Source: Carboxylicivirga sp. M1479 | Lineage (GTDB): Bacteria > Bacteroidota > Bacteroidia > Bacteroidales > Marinilabiliaceae | DNA: 64,000 nucleotides | Direction of reading: 5' to 3' | NCBI RefSeq assembly: GCF_007097485.1 | Contig: NZ_VKDE01000001.1 | Span: 126,925 to 190,924, forward strand | Shown here: positions 9,645-17,952 of the stretch, piece by piece | How the letters are laid out: every line of letters begins with the position of its first letter | Position numbering within the stretch: the stretch's first letter is position 1 | Notes under the pieces: generated by a model | The model's input: only the letters and a program-made list of their open reading frames with translations | Told to the model about the DNA's origin: nothing | Database searches by the model: none | Position numbers and translations under genes: made by a program

Positions 9645-10157
9645 ATGAAAAAAACGATTCTGTTATTATGCGTCTTGTGCTTGGGCGCCGCGTTACAAGA
9701 AATGAAAGGGCAAACCGCCACTTTTAAAGCACTTTTCCTGTACAACTTTACCAAGAACATTGAATGGCCAAGTGGAAGCAATGGAAGCGATTTGGTTATT
9801 ACCATTTTGGGTGATGATGAAATTAGTACTGAACTTGAGAAGATTGCTAAGGTTAAAAAGGCAGGAAACAAAAGCATTAAAGTTGTATCAGCCCGCAGTG
9901 TGAAAGATGTTGGTGACTCGCACATTGTGTTTTTGGGTTCTTCAAAAAGCTCATTAATGAAAAGTTTAAGTTATGCTCATCAAAACAATCCGGTTTTGTT
10001 AGTAGCTGATAAGGATGGTTTGTGTAAGCAAGGAGCTGCCATTTCATTTTTAACGGTAGGTGGCAAGTTGAGGTATCAAATTAGCCCACAAACCATAGAG
10101 GCACATAACTTAAAAGTCACTCAAAAAATAATCAGTTTGGGTATTAAAGTTCAATAA
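9645..10157 (+). CDS. YfiR-like (DUF4154) periplasmic protein
   Basis: 170 residues. A signal peptide (about residues 1-22, ending MKGQ) is followed by the YfiR fold signature: FKALFLYNFTKNIEWP, a mid-protein VITILGDDEI, VFLGSS, VLLVAD and a C-terminal SFLTVGGKLRYQISPQT. In Pseudomonas, YfiR is a periplasmic inhibitor of the diguanylate cyclase YfiN. No cyclase is present here; instead a TonB-dependent receptor follows after 20 bases, an arrangement I recall from Bacteroidota. The role is therefore unclear: it may be an accessory or signalling partner of the receptor. Confidence 0.8.
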   Translation: MKKTILLLCVLCLGAALQEMKGQTATFKALFLYNFTKNIEWPSGSNGSDLVITILGDDEISTELEKIAKVKKAGNKSIKVVSARSVKDVGDSHIVFLGSSKSSLMKSLSYAHQNNPVLLVADKDGLCKQGAAISFLTVGGKLRYQISPQTIEAHNLKVTQKIISLGIKVQ

Positions 10158-10177
10158 CCAACACTAAAGTTTAAGAA

Positions 10178-12649
10178 ATGATTAGATTTAAATACCTTAT
10201 AATTTTGATGTTTTCATTGGTTTTGAGCAATGCTTTATTGGCTCAGGAAAGTGAAAGCTCTTCTCTTACGAAAGAGAAAATATTATCCATGTCAACTGAA
10301 GAGTTGAGTGGATTAGCACTAGAAGATTTGATGGCAGCCATTGACATTGTGGGAGTGTCATCGCTTGAAGAGTTGTATGAGTTGTTACTGAACAAAGATG
10401 TGACTTCGGCATCTAAGTCTGAAGAAAGTTTGTTTGACTCACCTTTGTCAACTACCGTATTGTCGCACGATCAAATTATTTCCTCGGGAGCTACATCTAT
10501 TGAAGAGGCTTTGCGCATGGTTCCAGGTCTTATTGTTCGCGAAAAATCAAACGGTAATTTCGATGTGCATATACGTGGTAACGATAACTTACCAGGAAAA
10601 AACATGTTGTTGTATTCCGAGAACATGAATACTTTGGTAATGATTAATGGTCGCCCGGTATTTAATTACTCTCACGGTGGAACATTGTGGGAAACACTTC
10701 CAGTAGGATTTGAAGATATTGACCGTATTGAAGTAGTTCGTGGTCCGGCCAGTGCCCTTTACGGACCAAATGCTTTGTCGGGAGTGATTAACATTATCAC
10801 ACAAACCATCAGCGATGATTCAGCCCTTTTATCAGGTAATGTGCAAGCTGGTAGTTTAAATACACTAGTGGGTGATATTGCATTCCGAGATAAAATAAAT
10901 GACAAATGGAGTTTCGGTATAACTGGTAACTTTGAAAGTAGAGATCGTAATACCGATGAAGTATTAATATACGATAGAGGTGGTGCAGAGTATTCTTTAG
11001 ATGGAGTCCCTGTTGACCCAGGTTATTTTTCGCTAAGTGAAATTAACCGAATGCAAAATGGCGATTTGCCTCTATGGCCTCCATATCAGGTTAACGGTGA
11101 AACCTACGATATCTACAAGTCATTTCCAGATCCTGAAAAATCGAAAGAACGCATGGGAGTAAATGGCTATGTTGATTTTATGCCAAATGAAGAGGTGACA
11201 TTCAATTTAATGGCTGGCCATCAAAACTCACAAGCATTAACGTCGAGCATGGGTGATGTGCCAACACCGTACACTACAAAAATAGCTTCTACCTCATATG
11301 CTGATTTACGTGCTACCTACAAAGGTTTAAGTTTTCAGGCCAATTACAATGGCGGAACAATTGATTACATGGCCGGTAACGAGGGCTTTGAATTAGATAA
11401 TGAGCAGTATAACATTCAGGCCGAGTATGACTGGAACCTTGGTAAAGTTAGCATTCGCCCGGGTGTTAGCTATCAATCTATGTCGTACGACGATACGGAG
11501 CATATTGCAGAAATTGGTAATGGTTATTTAAATGAAAAGCGTACCATTAATATTTTAGCTGGTAGTGCTCGCGTGGATTATCGCCCAAGCGATAAATTGC
11601 GCTTAGTAGCAGCTTTGCGTGCCGAGCAATATAACTATCCTGATGATATATATGCATCGTGGCAGTTTGTTGGTTCTTATAAAATCAACGATAATAACCT
11701 GTTCAGAGCAGTATATTCAAGAGCTAATCAATCATCATTCTTAGTCAATACCTATTCTAATTACACTTGGAATGTGGTGAACATGGAGTTTCCTCGTATT
11801 ATGCAATTCGATGGTGACCCTAACCATGATTTAAAAACCATGGATATGATTGAGATTGGTTATCGTACACGTCCTGCTAAAAATTTATTAGTTGATATCG
11901 AGGCTTTTTACAATGTGTCAGAGGGTTTTGGTGCATTAATGCCAGAAACAACTTCATTGGCCGTGTTTAACCCGTTGGCGGTTATCGGTCAAATCGAACA
12001 GCCAGACATTAATGGTATTGTTAATATCAAATATCAAAACCTAGATCTAGTGTCGAAACAAATGGGCTTATCGGCTTCAATCGACTGGGTTATCTCTGAG
12101 AAATTGGTTGGTACAGGGCATTTTACTTTGCAACAAACAAAACTGGATAATTACTTACCCGTTAATCGTAATGAGGTAGTTGGTTACCAGGCTTATCTTG
12201 CTCAAAACGATCCTGATTTACCAGCTAAAATTCAGCAAGCCCTAGTGGATTATGGTACTGGTGTTGCAACAGGAGAAATTGATCCTACTGTTCAAACATA
12301 CGCTGTGGCAACAACCATTAGCGATATGCCCGAGGGTGAGAAAAGTGATTACGAGCACAAGTCAACACCATCATATTTTGGAGGATTCTCTTTGAGCTAT
12401 CGTCCTTGTAAAAAGATAGAGATATTCCCACAGGCCTATTTCTACGGCGATCAATCGTTTGAAAGTCAGTATAGCACCGAAGAAATTGCAGGTAAGTTCT
12501 TATTAAATGCAAAGGTATCGTACAAAGCCAGTAGAAACTTGACGCTATTCGTCAATGGTCGCAATATCTTAAACATGAACGAGCGCGAATTTGCTTACAT
12601 GGATGAAATTCCAGGCATGGTACTTGGTGGTTTAAACTTTAAATTCTAA
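10178..12649 (+). CDS. TonB-dependent outer-membrane receptor
   Basis: 823 residues. Signal peptide to about residue 23 (LLAQ). A leader segment (about 35-85: LEDLMAAIDIVG, DVTSASKSEES) precedes the plug (STTVLSHDQIISSGATSIEEALRMVPG ... IEVVRGPASALYGPNALSGVINIIT, about 90-210). The ~600-residue barrel ends in the typical aromatic strand (GGLNFKF). The SASKSEES style leader is typical of receptors for siderophores, cobalamin or other small ligands rather than of SusC glycan receptors: there is no carboxypeptidase-D-like domain and no SusD neighbour. It forms an apparent two-gene unit with the YfiR-like gene. The substrate cannot be read from the sequence. Confidence 0.9.
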   Translation: MIRFKYLIILMFSLVLSNALLAQESESSSLTKEKILSMSTEELSGLALEDLMAAIDIVGVSSLEELYELLLNKDVTSASKSEESLFDSPLSTTVLSHDQIISSGATSIEEALRMVPGLIVREKSNGNFDVHIRGNDNLPGKNMLLYSENMNTLVMINGRPVFNYSHGGTLWETLPVGFEDIDRIEVVRGPASALYGPNALSGVINIITQTISDDSALLSGNVQAGSLNTLVGDIAFRDKINDKWSFGITGNFESRDRNTDEVLIYDRGGAEYSLDGVPVDPGYFSLSEINRMQNGDLPLWPPYQVNGETYDIYKSFPDPEKSKERMGVNGYVDFMPNEEVTFNLMAGHQNSQALTSSMGDVPTPYTTKIASTSYADLRATYKGLSFQANYNGGTIDYMAGNEGFELDNEQYNIQAEYDWNLGKVSIRPGVSYQSMSYDDTEHIAEIGNGYLNEKRTINILAGSARVDYRPSDKLRLVAALRAEQYNYPDDIYASWQFVGSYKINDNNLFRAVYSRANQSSFLVNTYSNYTWNVVNMEFPRIMQFDGDPNHDLKTMDMIEIGYRTRPAKNLLVDIEAFYNVSEGFGALMPETTSLAVFNPLAVIGQIEQPDINGIVNIKYQNLDLVSKQMGLSASIDWVISEKLVGTGHFTLQQTKLDNYLPVNRNEVVGYQAYLAQNDPDLPAKIQQALVDYGTGVATGEIDPTVQTYAVATTISDMPEGEKSDYEHKSTPSYFGGFSLSYRPCKKIEIFPQAYFYGDQSFESQYSTEEIAGKFLLNAKVSYKASRNLTLFVNGRNILNMNEREFAYMDEIPGMVLGGLNFKF

Positions 12650-12695
12650 CGAGAATTATATCCTGTCTATACAGGAATCTACATCTTAAATTTGA

Positions 12696-12724
12696 AAGCC
12701 ACCTCATTACGGGGTGGCTTTTTA
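12696..12724 (+). terminator. Rho-independent terminator after the TonB receptor gene
   Basis: AAAGCCACC / GGTGGCTTT stem with loop tcattacgg, followed by a T-rich run. Confidence 0.8.
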
Positions 12725-12812
12725 TGTTGGTTTAAAGTGCGATCTTTGTCAGTCTCATGTAAATAAAGATGCATCCTTTACTAAAAAGCTTCGCTACTTT
12801 TTAAAATTCAAC

Positions 12813-12820
12813 TATTTTTG
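12813..12820 (+). promoter_or_regulatory. Candidate -7 box TATTTTTG for glyS
   Basis: Matches TAnnTTTG, 50 bases before the glyS ATG. A -33 element is not obvious. Confidence 0.45.
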
Positions 12821-12870
12821 CATTTCCGTTTAATCGGAACAAAAACTGATAAAAATCATAAAAAATAGAT

Positions 12871-14421
12871 ATGGCACAAGAGGACGTTTTTAAAAAGCTG
12901 GTAGCTCACTGTAAGGAGTATGGTTTTGTTTTTCAATCAAGCGAAATATACGATGGCTTAGGTGCTGTTTACGATTATGCGCAAAATGGTGTTGAACTGA
13001 AGAACAACATTAAAAAATACTGGTGGGATGCCATGGTGTTGTTGCACGAGAATGTAGTTGGTATCGACTCATCAATTTTTATGCACCCAACCATTTGGAA
13101 AGCTTCGGGACACGTAGATGCTTTTAACGATCCTTTGATTGATAATAAAGACAGTAAGAAACGTTACCGTGCCGATGTGTTAATTGAGGACTTGATTCAA
13201 AAGTTCGAAGAGAAGATTAACAAAGAAGTAAAGAAAGCTGAGAAACGTTTTGGTGAAAGCTTTGATAAAGCTCAGTTTTTGGAAACGAATCCACGTGTAT
13301 TGGCCAATCAAAAGAAAATTGATGAGGTGCACACACGCTTTGCCAAAGCTTTAAACGATAATGACCTGGAGGATTTGCGCCAGATTATTATTGATTATGA
13401 AATTGCTTGTCCTATATCTGGTACTAAAGAGTGGACCGATGTACGTCAGTTCAACCTGATGTTCTCAACCGAGATGGGTTCAACAGCTGATGGTGCTCAA
13501 AAAATATATTTACGTCCTGAAACGGCACAAGGTATTTTTGTGAATTACCTAAACGTGCAAAAAACAGGTCGTATGAAATTGCCTTTTGGTATTGCCCAAA
13601 TTGGTAAAGCATTCCGTAACGAGATTGTGGCCCGTCAGTTCATCTTCCGCATGCGTGAGTTCGAACAGATGGAAATGCAATTCTTTGTTCGCCCTGGAGA
13701 AGAGATGAAGTGGTTTGAATATTGGAAGGATGCACGTGTTAGATGGCACAAATCATTGGGCATGGGTGAGGAGAAATACCGTTTCCACGACCATGAGAAG
13801 TTGGCTCACTACGCCAATGCAGCTACCGATATTGAGTTTAAGATGCCATTTGGATTTAAAGAGGTGGAGGGTATTCATTCTCGTACCGACTTTGACTTGT
13901 CGCAGCACCAGGAGTTCTCAGGTAAGAAAATTCAATACTTCGACCCAGAGTTGAATAAGAGCTATGTGCCTTATGTGGTAGAAACATCAATTGGTGTTGA
14001 TCGCATGTTCTTAAGTATTATGGCTGGTGCTTATAACGAAGAGGAGGTTGAAGGTAAAGGTGGTAAAAAAGAAACTCGTGTTGTATTGAATCTGCCACCA
14101 GTATTAGCGCCAATTAAGTTAGCTGTTATGCCATTGGTTAAAAAAGATGGTCTGCCAGAAAAAGCCCGTGCTATTATTGATGATTTGAAGTTTGACTTCA
14201 ACTGTCAGTACGACGAGAAAGACAGTATTGGTAAGCGTTACCGTCGTCAGGATGCAATTGGTACACCTTTCTGTGTAACGGTTGACCACCAGTCATTAGA
14301 AGACGATACGGTTACTATCCGTCATCGTGATACCATGGAGCAGGAGCGTGTTAAAATAGCTGATTTGCAAGGTATCATTGGCAAAAAAGTAAGCATGCGC
14401 GAAGCATTCAAGAATTTATAG
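12871..14421 (+). CDS. glyS: Glycyl-tRNA synthetase, single-chain class II type
   Basis: 516 residues, fitting the homodimeric bacterial/archaeal-type GlyRS rather than the alpha2beta2 type. Class II motifs are visible: motif 2 (FRNEIVARQFIFRMREFEQMEMQF, cited here as positions ~247-270) and motif 3 with the E-x-S-x-G-x-D-R pattern (ETSIGVDRMFL). The C-terminal anticodon-binding domain starts with PPVLAPIKLAVMPL. An insert (about 110-170) is Lys/Glu rich. It charges tRNA-Gly in the cytoplasm. It has its own promoter-like box and a terminator, so it is probably monocistronic. Confidence 0.96.
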   Translation: MAQEDVFKKLVAHCKEYGFVFQSSEIYDGLGAVYDYAQNGVELKNNIKKYWWDAMVLLHENVVGIDSSIFMHPTIWKASGHVDAFNDPLIDNKDSKKRYRADVLIEDLIQKFEEKINKEVKKAEKRFGESFDKAQFLETNPRVLANQKKIDEVHTRFAKALNDNDLEDLRQIIIDYEIACPISGTKEWTDVRQFNLMFSTEMGSTADGAQKIYLRPETAQGIFVNYLNVQKTGRMKLPFGIAQIGKAFRNEIVARQFIFRMREFEQMEMQFFVRPGEEMKWFEYWKDARVRWHKSLGMGEEKYRFHDHEKLAHYANAATDIEFKMPFGFKEVEGIHSRTDFDLSQHQEFSGKKIQYFDPELNKSYVPYVVETSIGVDRMFLSIMAGAYNEEEVEGKGGKKETRVVLNLPPVLAPIKLAVMPLVKKDGLPEKARAIIDDLKFDFNCQYDEKDSIGKRYRRQDAIGTPFCVTVDHQSLEDDTVTIRHRDTMEQERVKIADLQGIIGKKVSMREAFKNL

Positions 14422-14441
14422 AGAGTTACTCTACTAGATAC

Positions 14442-14480
14442 AAAGTCCGGTTGTTCATTCAATCGGGCTTTTTGTTTTTT
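14442..14480 (+). terminator. Rho-independent terminator after glyS
   Basis: AAAGtCCGgTTG / CAAtCGGgCTTT stem with loop ttcatt, then a T-rich run reaching the edge of repeat cluster A. Confidence 0.8.
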
Positions 14481-14487
14481 GGATGGT

Positions 14488-14781
14488 AACCACCCCGCCT
14501 TTGGCACCCCTCCTTACAAAGGAGGGGAAGGGCGATCAGTCTGGAACAGTTTTTAAGGCCTTACGCATTATTCCCGAATTCTGTCTTAAGTAATAACACA
14601 AGCTTTTGTAATGGCTCATAACATTCTTCTTACGCTATGTCAATCATTCTCCTCCTTTTTTAAGGAGGAGTACCACGAAGTGGGGAGGTGGTTTATTATT
14701 ACCAAGTTGATAACCACCCCGTCTTGCACACTTCTTATCAAGTAGAGGAATGAGCTACCAGCGCTAGGTGAGGATTGGGGG
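14488..14781 (+). repeat. Palindromic repeat cluster A (type 1 + degenerate type 2)
   Basis: Type 1 unit 14488-14693 (206 bp) begins AACCACCCCGCCTTTGGC and ends GTGGGGAGGTGGTT. Each end carries its own hairpin (CCCCTCCTT/AAGGAGGGG and CTCCTCCTT/AAGGAGGAG). It is nearly identical to the 206-bp unit at 16644-16849. A shortened type 2 unit (14712-14781) follows. The cluster fills most of the 362-base gap between glyS and the bestrophin gene and abuts the bestrophin stop codon. Confidence 0.85.
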
Positions 14782-14783
14782 TA

Positions 14784-15845
14784 TTACATCTGCACATGAA
14801 ACTTCTCAGGGAACTGTGATGGTATCTGTTCCTCTTCCTCATCCATTAACTGACGTAGGTCCCGTTCAATGCCACGGGCAATGGTTGAAATAGGTACATC
14901 ATTGGCTGAGCCCTCAAAAGGATTCTCTCCAACCGTACCAATGCGCATCATGGTATGGAATATCCACGAAACTACACCGCAAAATGGCACGGCCAGCCAA
15001 ATAAAATGCTCAGCAATAAGAGGAAATACCATTTTTACTTTATCAGCAATATTGGCAAATTCAGATACTAAACTCATGGGTAAGAGAATTAAGAACATCC
15101 ATACAAACTGGTGCGATAGGGTTGCATATTGTCGGGGGTAGGGGAAATTTTTTATGCGCTCTGATTTTCCTTGTAGCTCAAACTGTTCCTTTAGCATTGA
15201 CTGAAGCTCCAGAAATGAAAACTCCCATATAATCTTTCGCTCTTTTAAATCTTTAAGGTGGGCCGATTGCAGGTAAAGAACAGCCGCTTGTTTGTTGTCT
15301 TTGCTTAATACATAAGCATGTTCCTCGGGAGTCAGGTATTCAAGCAAGTCATCACTTAACGATGTTACACGTTCGGGTATATAGGCAATGCGCGACCACT
15401 CACGGTTGGTTCTGTGTTTTTCAAATACCTCCCATTTTTTACTTTGGCGCATGGCGTGGCGCAAAGCTGTCATCCAAGCTATGTGGCGATAAACTAACTG
15501 TTGTTTGTGTTTTTTAAGCTCCTTATCATCCATCGCTTTATCGGTATATTCATTGCTCAGCATCGATTGAATCATCATGCCCCAGCTACGCGAATTATTA
15601 ACGATACCACCCCATATTTTTCGTGCCTCCCAAATACGACCATAAGCAGCATTATTTTGAAAACCAACTATAAATGCCACTGCGGTACCAATTAAGGCAA
15701 CGGGTGTCCACGGCATATCAATAAATATGAAGCCTAGAACTTTGTATAAAAAAGTGATGAGTAAAGCATATAACACAAATAGCAGTGTTTCGCCACGTGT
15801 CCATAGTATCATTTCCTTGAGGGTATATCTAACTTTTGTAAGCAT
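14784..15845 (-). CDS. Bestrophin-family membrane channel protein
   Basis: 353 residues. It has the bestrophin/UPF0187 layout: two N-terminal membrane helices (about 22-70, FVLYALLITFLYKVLGFIFID and PVALIGTAVAFIVGFQNNAAYGRIWEARKIWGG, which contains the family-typical N-x-AYxRxWEAR pattern), a soluble helical middle, two more membrane helices (about 245-305) and a C-terminal GENPFEGSANDVP with the family's NPFE/D-ND-P signature. Bacterial homologues form pentameric ion channels in the inner membrane. The stop codon lies at the edge of repeat cluster A, and clusters A and B flank the gene. Confidence 0.9.
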   Translation of the reverse strand: MLTKVRYTLKEMILWTRGETLLFVLYALLITFLYKVLGFIFIDMPWTPVALIGTAVAFIVGFQNNAAYGRIWEARKIWGGIVNNSRSWGMMIQSMLSNEYTDKAMDDKELKKHKQQLVYRHIAWMTALRHAMRQSKKWEVFEKHRTNREWSRIAYIPERVTSLSDDLLEYLTPEEHAYVLSKDNKQAAVLYLQSAHLKDLKERKIIWEFSFLELQSMLKEQFELQGKSERIKNFPYPRQYATLSHQFVWMFLILLPMSLVSEFANIADKVKMVFPLIAEHFIWLAVPFCGVVSWIFHTMMRIGTVGENPFEGSANDVPISTIARGIERDLRQLMDEEEEQIPSQFPEKFHVQM

Positions 15846-16230
15846 ACTGGTTTATTTAGTCTACTCAACTAACAAACATTGACTTAATATGTTGAATGAC
15901 GAATGCTAAGCCGGGTCTTGCTGACTTATTAAACCATTTTAATTTCATACTGTACTTGTATAAACAAGCTTTTGTAATGCCTTATAACTTCTCCTTACAT
16001 CAAGTGAATTACTCTCCTCCTTTTTTAATGAGGAGTACCACGAAGCTGGAAGGAGGTTTAATATAAAAAAGCTCAAACCACCCCGCCTACGGCACCCCTC
16101 CTTATAAAGGATGGGATGATTTACAACCTTGCTAAACCTTCTTCCCTTTTTTAGGGGGAAGTACCACCGATAGGTGGGGATGGGGGTAAAACAATTATTA
16201 ATATATTAGAGGTAAGACTAAATTTTATCG
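15846..16230. other. Intergenic region holding repeat cluster B
   Basis: 385 bases. About 15846-15965 shows no gene or motif; the rest is repeat cluster B plus ~45 bases of AT-rich leader before the DUF559 ATG. Confidence 0.6.
15966..16186 (+). repeat. Palindromic repeat cluster B (3' part of type 1 + type 2)
   Basis: 15966-16058 matches only the second half of the type 1 unit (AAGCTTTTGTAATG through the CTCCTCC/GGAGGAG hairpin). 16076-16186 is a complete type 2 unit starting AACCACCCCGCCTACGGC and ending TAGGTGGGGATGGGGG. It lies immediately 5' of the DUF559 gene. Confidence 0.85.
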
Positions 16231-16590
16231 ATGAAAACCAACAAACCTGAGTTAAAAACTTTCAGAAGACACCTGCGAAATAACTCTACCTCTGCAGAAA
16301 TAGAACTTTGGCGGCATTTAAAAGGAAAGCAGGTCGCTAACTTTAAGTTTAGAAGACAGCATTCTATTGATAATTACATATTAGATTTTTACTGTCCTCA
16401 GCTAAAACTTGGAATCGAATTGGATGGGGAATATCATGCGATGTCTGAAAAATATGATAGCATAAGAGAAGGTGTATTAAAACAGAATGGGATTACAATT
16501 CTACGATATGAAAATAGAATGGTGTTTGAACATTTGGATACCATCTTGATGGATGTTGTTGCTTTTGCAAAAAGTAAAAAAGATTATTAA
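16231..16590 (+). CDS. DUF559 (Vsr-like fold) endonuclease-domain protein
   Basis: 119 residues, about the size of a lone DUF559 domain. The family pattern is clear: R-x-LR-x-N-x-T-x-AE-x-x-LW (residues 12-27), KFRRQHSI (39-46), YILDFYCPQLKLGIELDGEYH (49-69) and a C-terminal ILRYENRMVFEHLD. The PD-(D/E)xK-like acidic residues D52, E63 and D65 with H69 are intact, so it is likely to be an active nuclease. It resembles Vsr mismatch endonuclease in fold, but the substrate of this family is not known to me. It sits alone between palindromic repeat clusters B and C, so I infer a possible role in their spread, analogous to RAYT proteins and REP repeats. Confidence 0.85.
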   Translation: MKTNKPELKTFRRHLRNNSTSAEIELWRHLKGKQVANFKFRRQHSIDNYILDFYCPQLKLGIELDGEYHAMSEKYDSIREGVLKQNGITILRYENRMVFEHLDTILMDVVAFAKSKKDY

Positions 16591-16643
16591 ATCCCGTTCA
16601 AAGTGTGTGTTACAAGAGGTGTCAGTATTCTGATAAAGTTAAT

Positions 16644-16973
16644 AACCACCCCGCCTTTGGCACCCCTCCTTATAAAGGAGGGGAAGGGCGATCAGCCTGG
16701 AACAGTTTTTAACGCCTTACGCATTATACCCGAATCCTGTCTTAAGTAATAACACAAGCTTTTGTAATGGCTCATAATATACTTCTTATGCTATGTCAAT
16801 CACTCTCCTCCTTTTTTAAGGGTGAGTACCACGAAGTGGGGAGGTGGTTTAATATAACCAATAATAACCACCACGCTTTGTACACTCCTTATAAAGGATG
16901 GGATGATTTACCACCTTGCTAAACCTTCTTCCCCTTTTTAGGGGGAAGTACCACCGATAGGTGGGGATGGGGG
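16644..16973 (+). repeat. Palindromic repeat cluster C (type 1 + type 2)
   Basis: Type 1 unit 16644-16849 (206 bp, the same length as in cluster A and visibly ~90% or more identical to it, including the internal GGGCGATCAG..CTGGAACAG stretch) followed by type 2 unit 16866-16973. Together with cluster B it brackets the DUF559 gene. Confidence 0.87.
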
Positions 16974-17017
16974 AAATTATTACACAAGATTTTCTGTAGG
17001 GATAGCTTATTTCCTGA

Positions 17018-17265
17018 GCATAGCGAGAAATTCATTCGTGTAGCGAGAGATTTCAACTGCCTGGCGAGGTTTTTCCGACGTATAGCGAGCTTTTTACGGT
17101 TCCCAGCGAATAATTTCAACACCTAGCGAGTAATTTCCATCATCAAGTAGATCATTTACCACCTATAGCGAGCAATTTCCCAAATAGAAATCGTTCGCTA
17201 GGCCATGGAAATTATTCGCTACACGAATGAATTTCTTCGCTAGCCTTAGAAATAGCTCGCTATCT
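17018..17265. repeat. Palindromic array of ~21-bp TAGCGAG units
   Basis: Direct units TAGCGAG(n)nATTTC start at 17021, 17041, 17062 (TGGCGAG), 17083, 17104 (CAGCGAA), 17124, ~17148 (degenerate) and 17166. Inverted units (TTCGCTA/CTCGCTA) lie at 17194, 17215, 17236 and 17256. Spacing is 20-21 bases throughout except around the degenerate unit. Outer units pair perfectly: the 20-bp arm at 17027-17046 (AAATTCATTCGTGTAGCGA region) is complementary to 17216-17235. There is no coding potential. Confidence 0.85.
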
Positions 17266-17271
17266 ATAAAA

Positions 17272-17952
17272 CTATTGAAACCCCAACTCCTCAATCATAT
17301 ACTTGAATGGTTGATAGGTATCTGCCTCCAGTAAAAGAGCTTCTTTAGAGATGGGATGAATCATTTTGAGTTGTTTAGCGTGTAGCATCATGGTTGTCAT
17401 GTTCCAACGCTCTTTAAACAGTTTGTTTTGTTTGTTGCATCCATGTGGTCGATCGCCAATGATGGGATGACGGAGGTGATTAAGGTGTTTGCGAATCTGG
17501 TGCATCCGACCTGTTTTGGGTTGAGCTTCAATGAGTGAGTAACGCGATGTTTCAAACTTACCGAAAGGAATGGGCAGCTCGCTACGCTTTAATGTTTTGA
17601 AATGGGTGAGTGCTTCCTGTGTTTTGCCGCGGTCGTTGGTGAGTGGGTAATCTACTTCTATTTCATCAGGAAAGAAACCACGTACAATGGCAATGTATAT
17701 TTTTTGAGTCTCAGAATCTTCAAAGATGCTTTGTATCTGGGCCGCCACACTGCTGCTCAATGCAAAAACTAAGATGCCAGATGTTTTTCTATCCAAACGG
17801 TGAATAGGAAATACCTTTTGTCCAATCTGGTCTCGCAACAATTGCATGGCAAACTCTTCGGCATCGGCCGCAATGGGACTGCGATGAACGAGAAGTCCAT
17901 GAGGTTTGTTAATGGCCACCATGTATTGATCTTGATAGATAATTTCGAGCAT
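17272..17952 (-). CDS. truC: tRNA pseudouridine synthase C (RluA family)
   Basis: 226 residues from the ATG at 17952; an in-frame ATG at 17970 would add MHKTTA before the conserved LEIIYQDQYMVAINKPHGLLVH start. It contains the RluA-family catalytic motif HRLDRKTSG with the nucleophilic Asp, plus QPKTGRMHQIRKHL and HPIIGDRPHG, which is the TruC-like ending of the domain. There is no S4 domain, and the length fits TruC, which makes pseudouridine-65 in some tRNAs. Its stop codon adjoins the 21-bp palindromic array, and repeat cluster D lies upstream. Confidence 0.85.
   Translation of the reverse strand: MLEIIYQDQYMVAINKPHGLLVHRSPIAADAEEFAMQLLRDQIGQKVFPIHRLDRKTSGILVFALSSSVAAQIQSIFEDSETQKIYIAIVRGFFPDEIEVDYPLTNDRGKTQEALTHFKTLKRSELPIPFGKFETSRYSLIEAQPKTGRMHQIRKHLNHLRHPIIGDRPHGCNKQNKLFKERWNMTTMMLHAKQLKMIHPISKEALLLEADTYQPFKYMIEELGFQ

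Larger units (their letters stand above)
16591..17271. other. Intergenic region holding repeat cluster C and the 21-bp array
   Basis: 681 bases without a credible gene. Contents: ~50 bases with no feature, repeat cluster C (16644-16973), then the phased TAGCGAG array (17018-17265) up to the truC stop codon. Confidence 0.7.

Noticed and set aside
16919-17122. Minus-strand open frame across repeat C and the 21-bp array
   Set aside because: Low-complexity translation of repeat sequence, no start context and no known domain.
17018-17265. CRISPR array
   Set aside because: Units are ~21 bp, degenerate and inverted half-way, without unique spacers between identical repeats; no cas genes.
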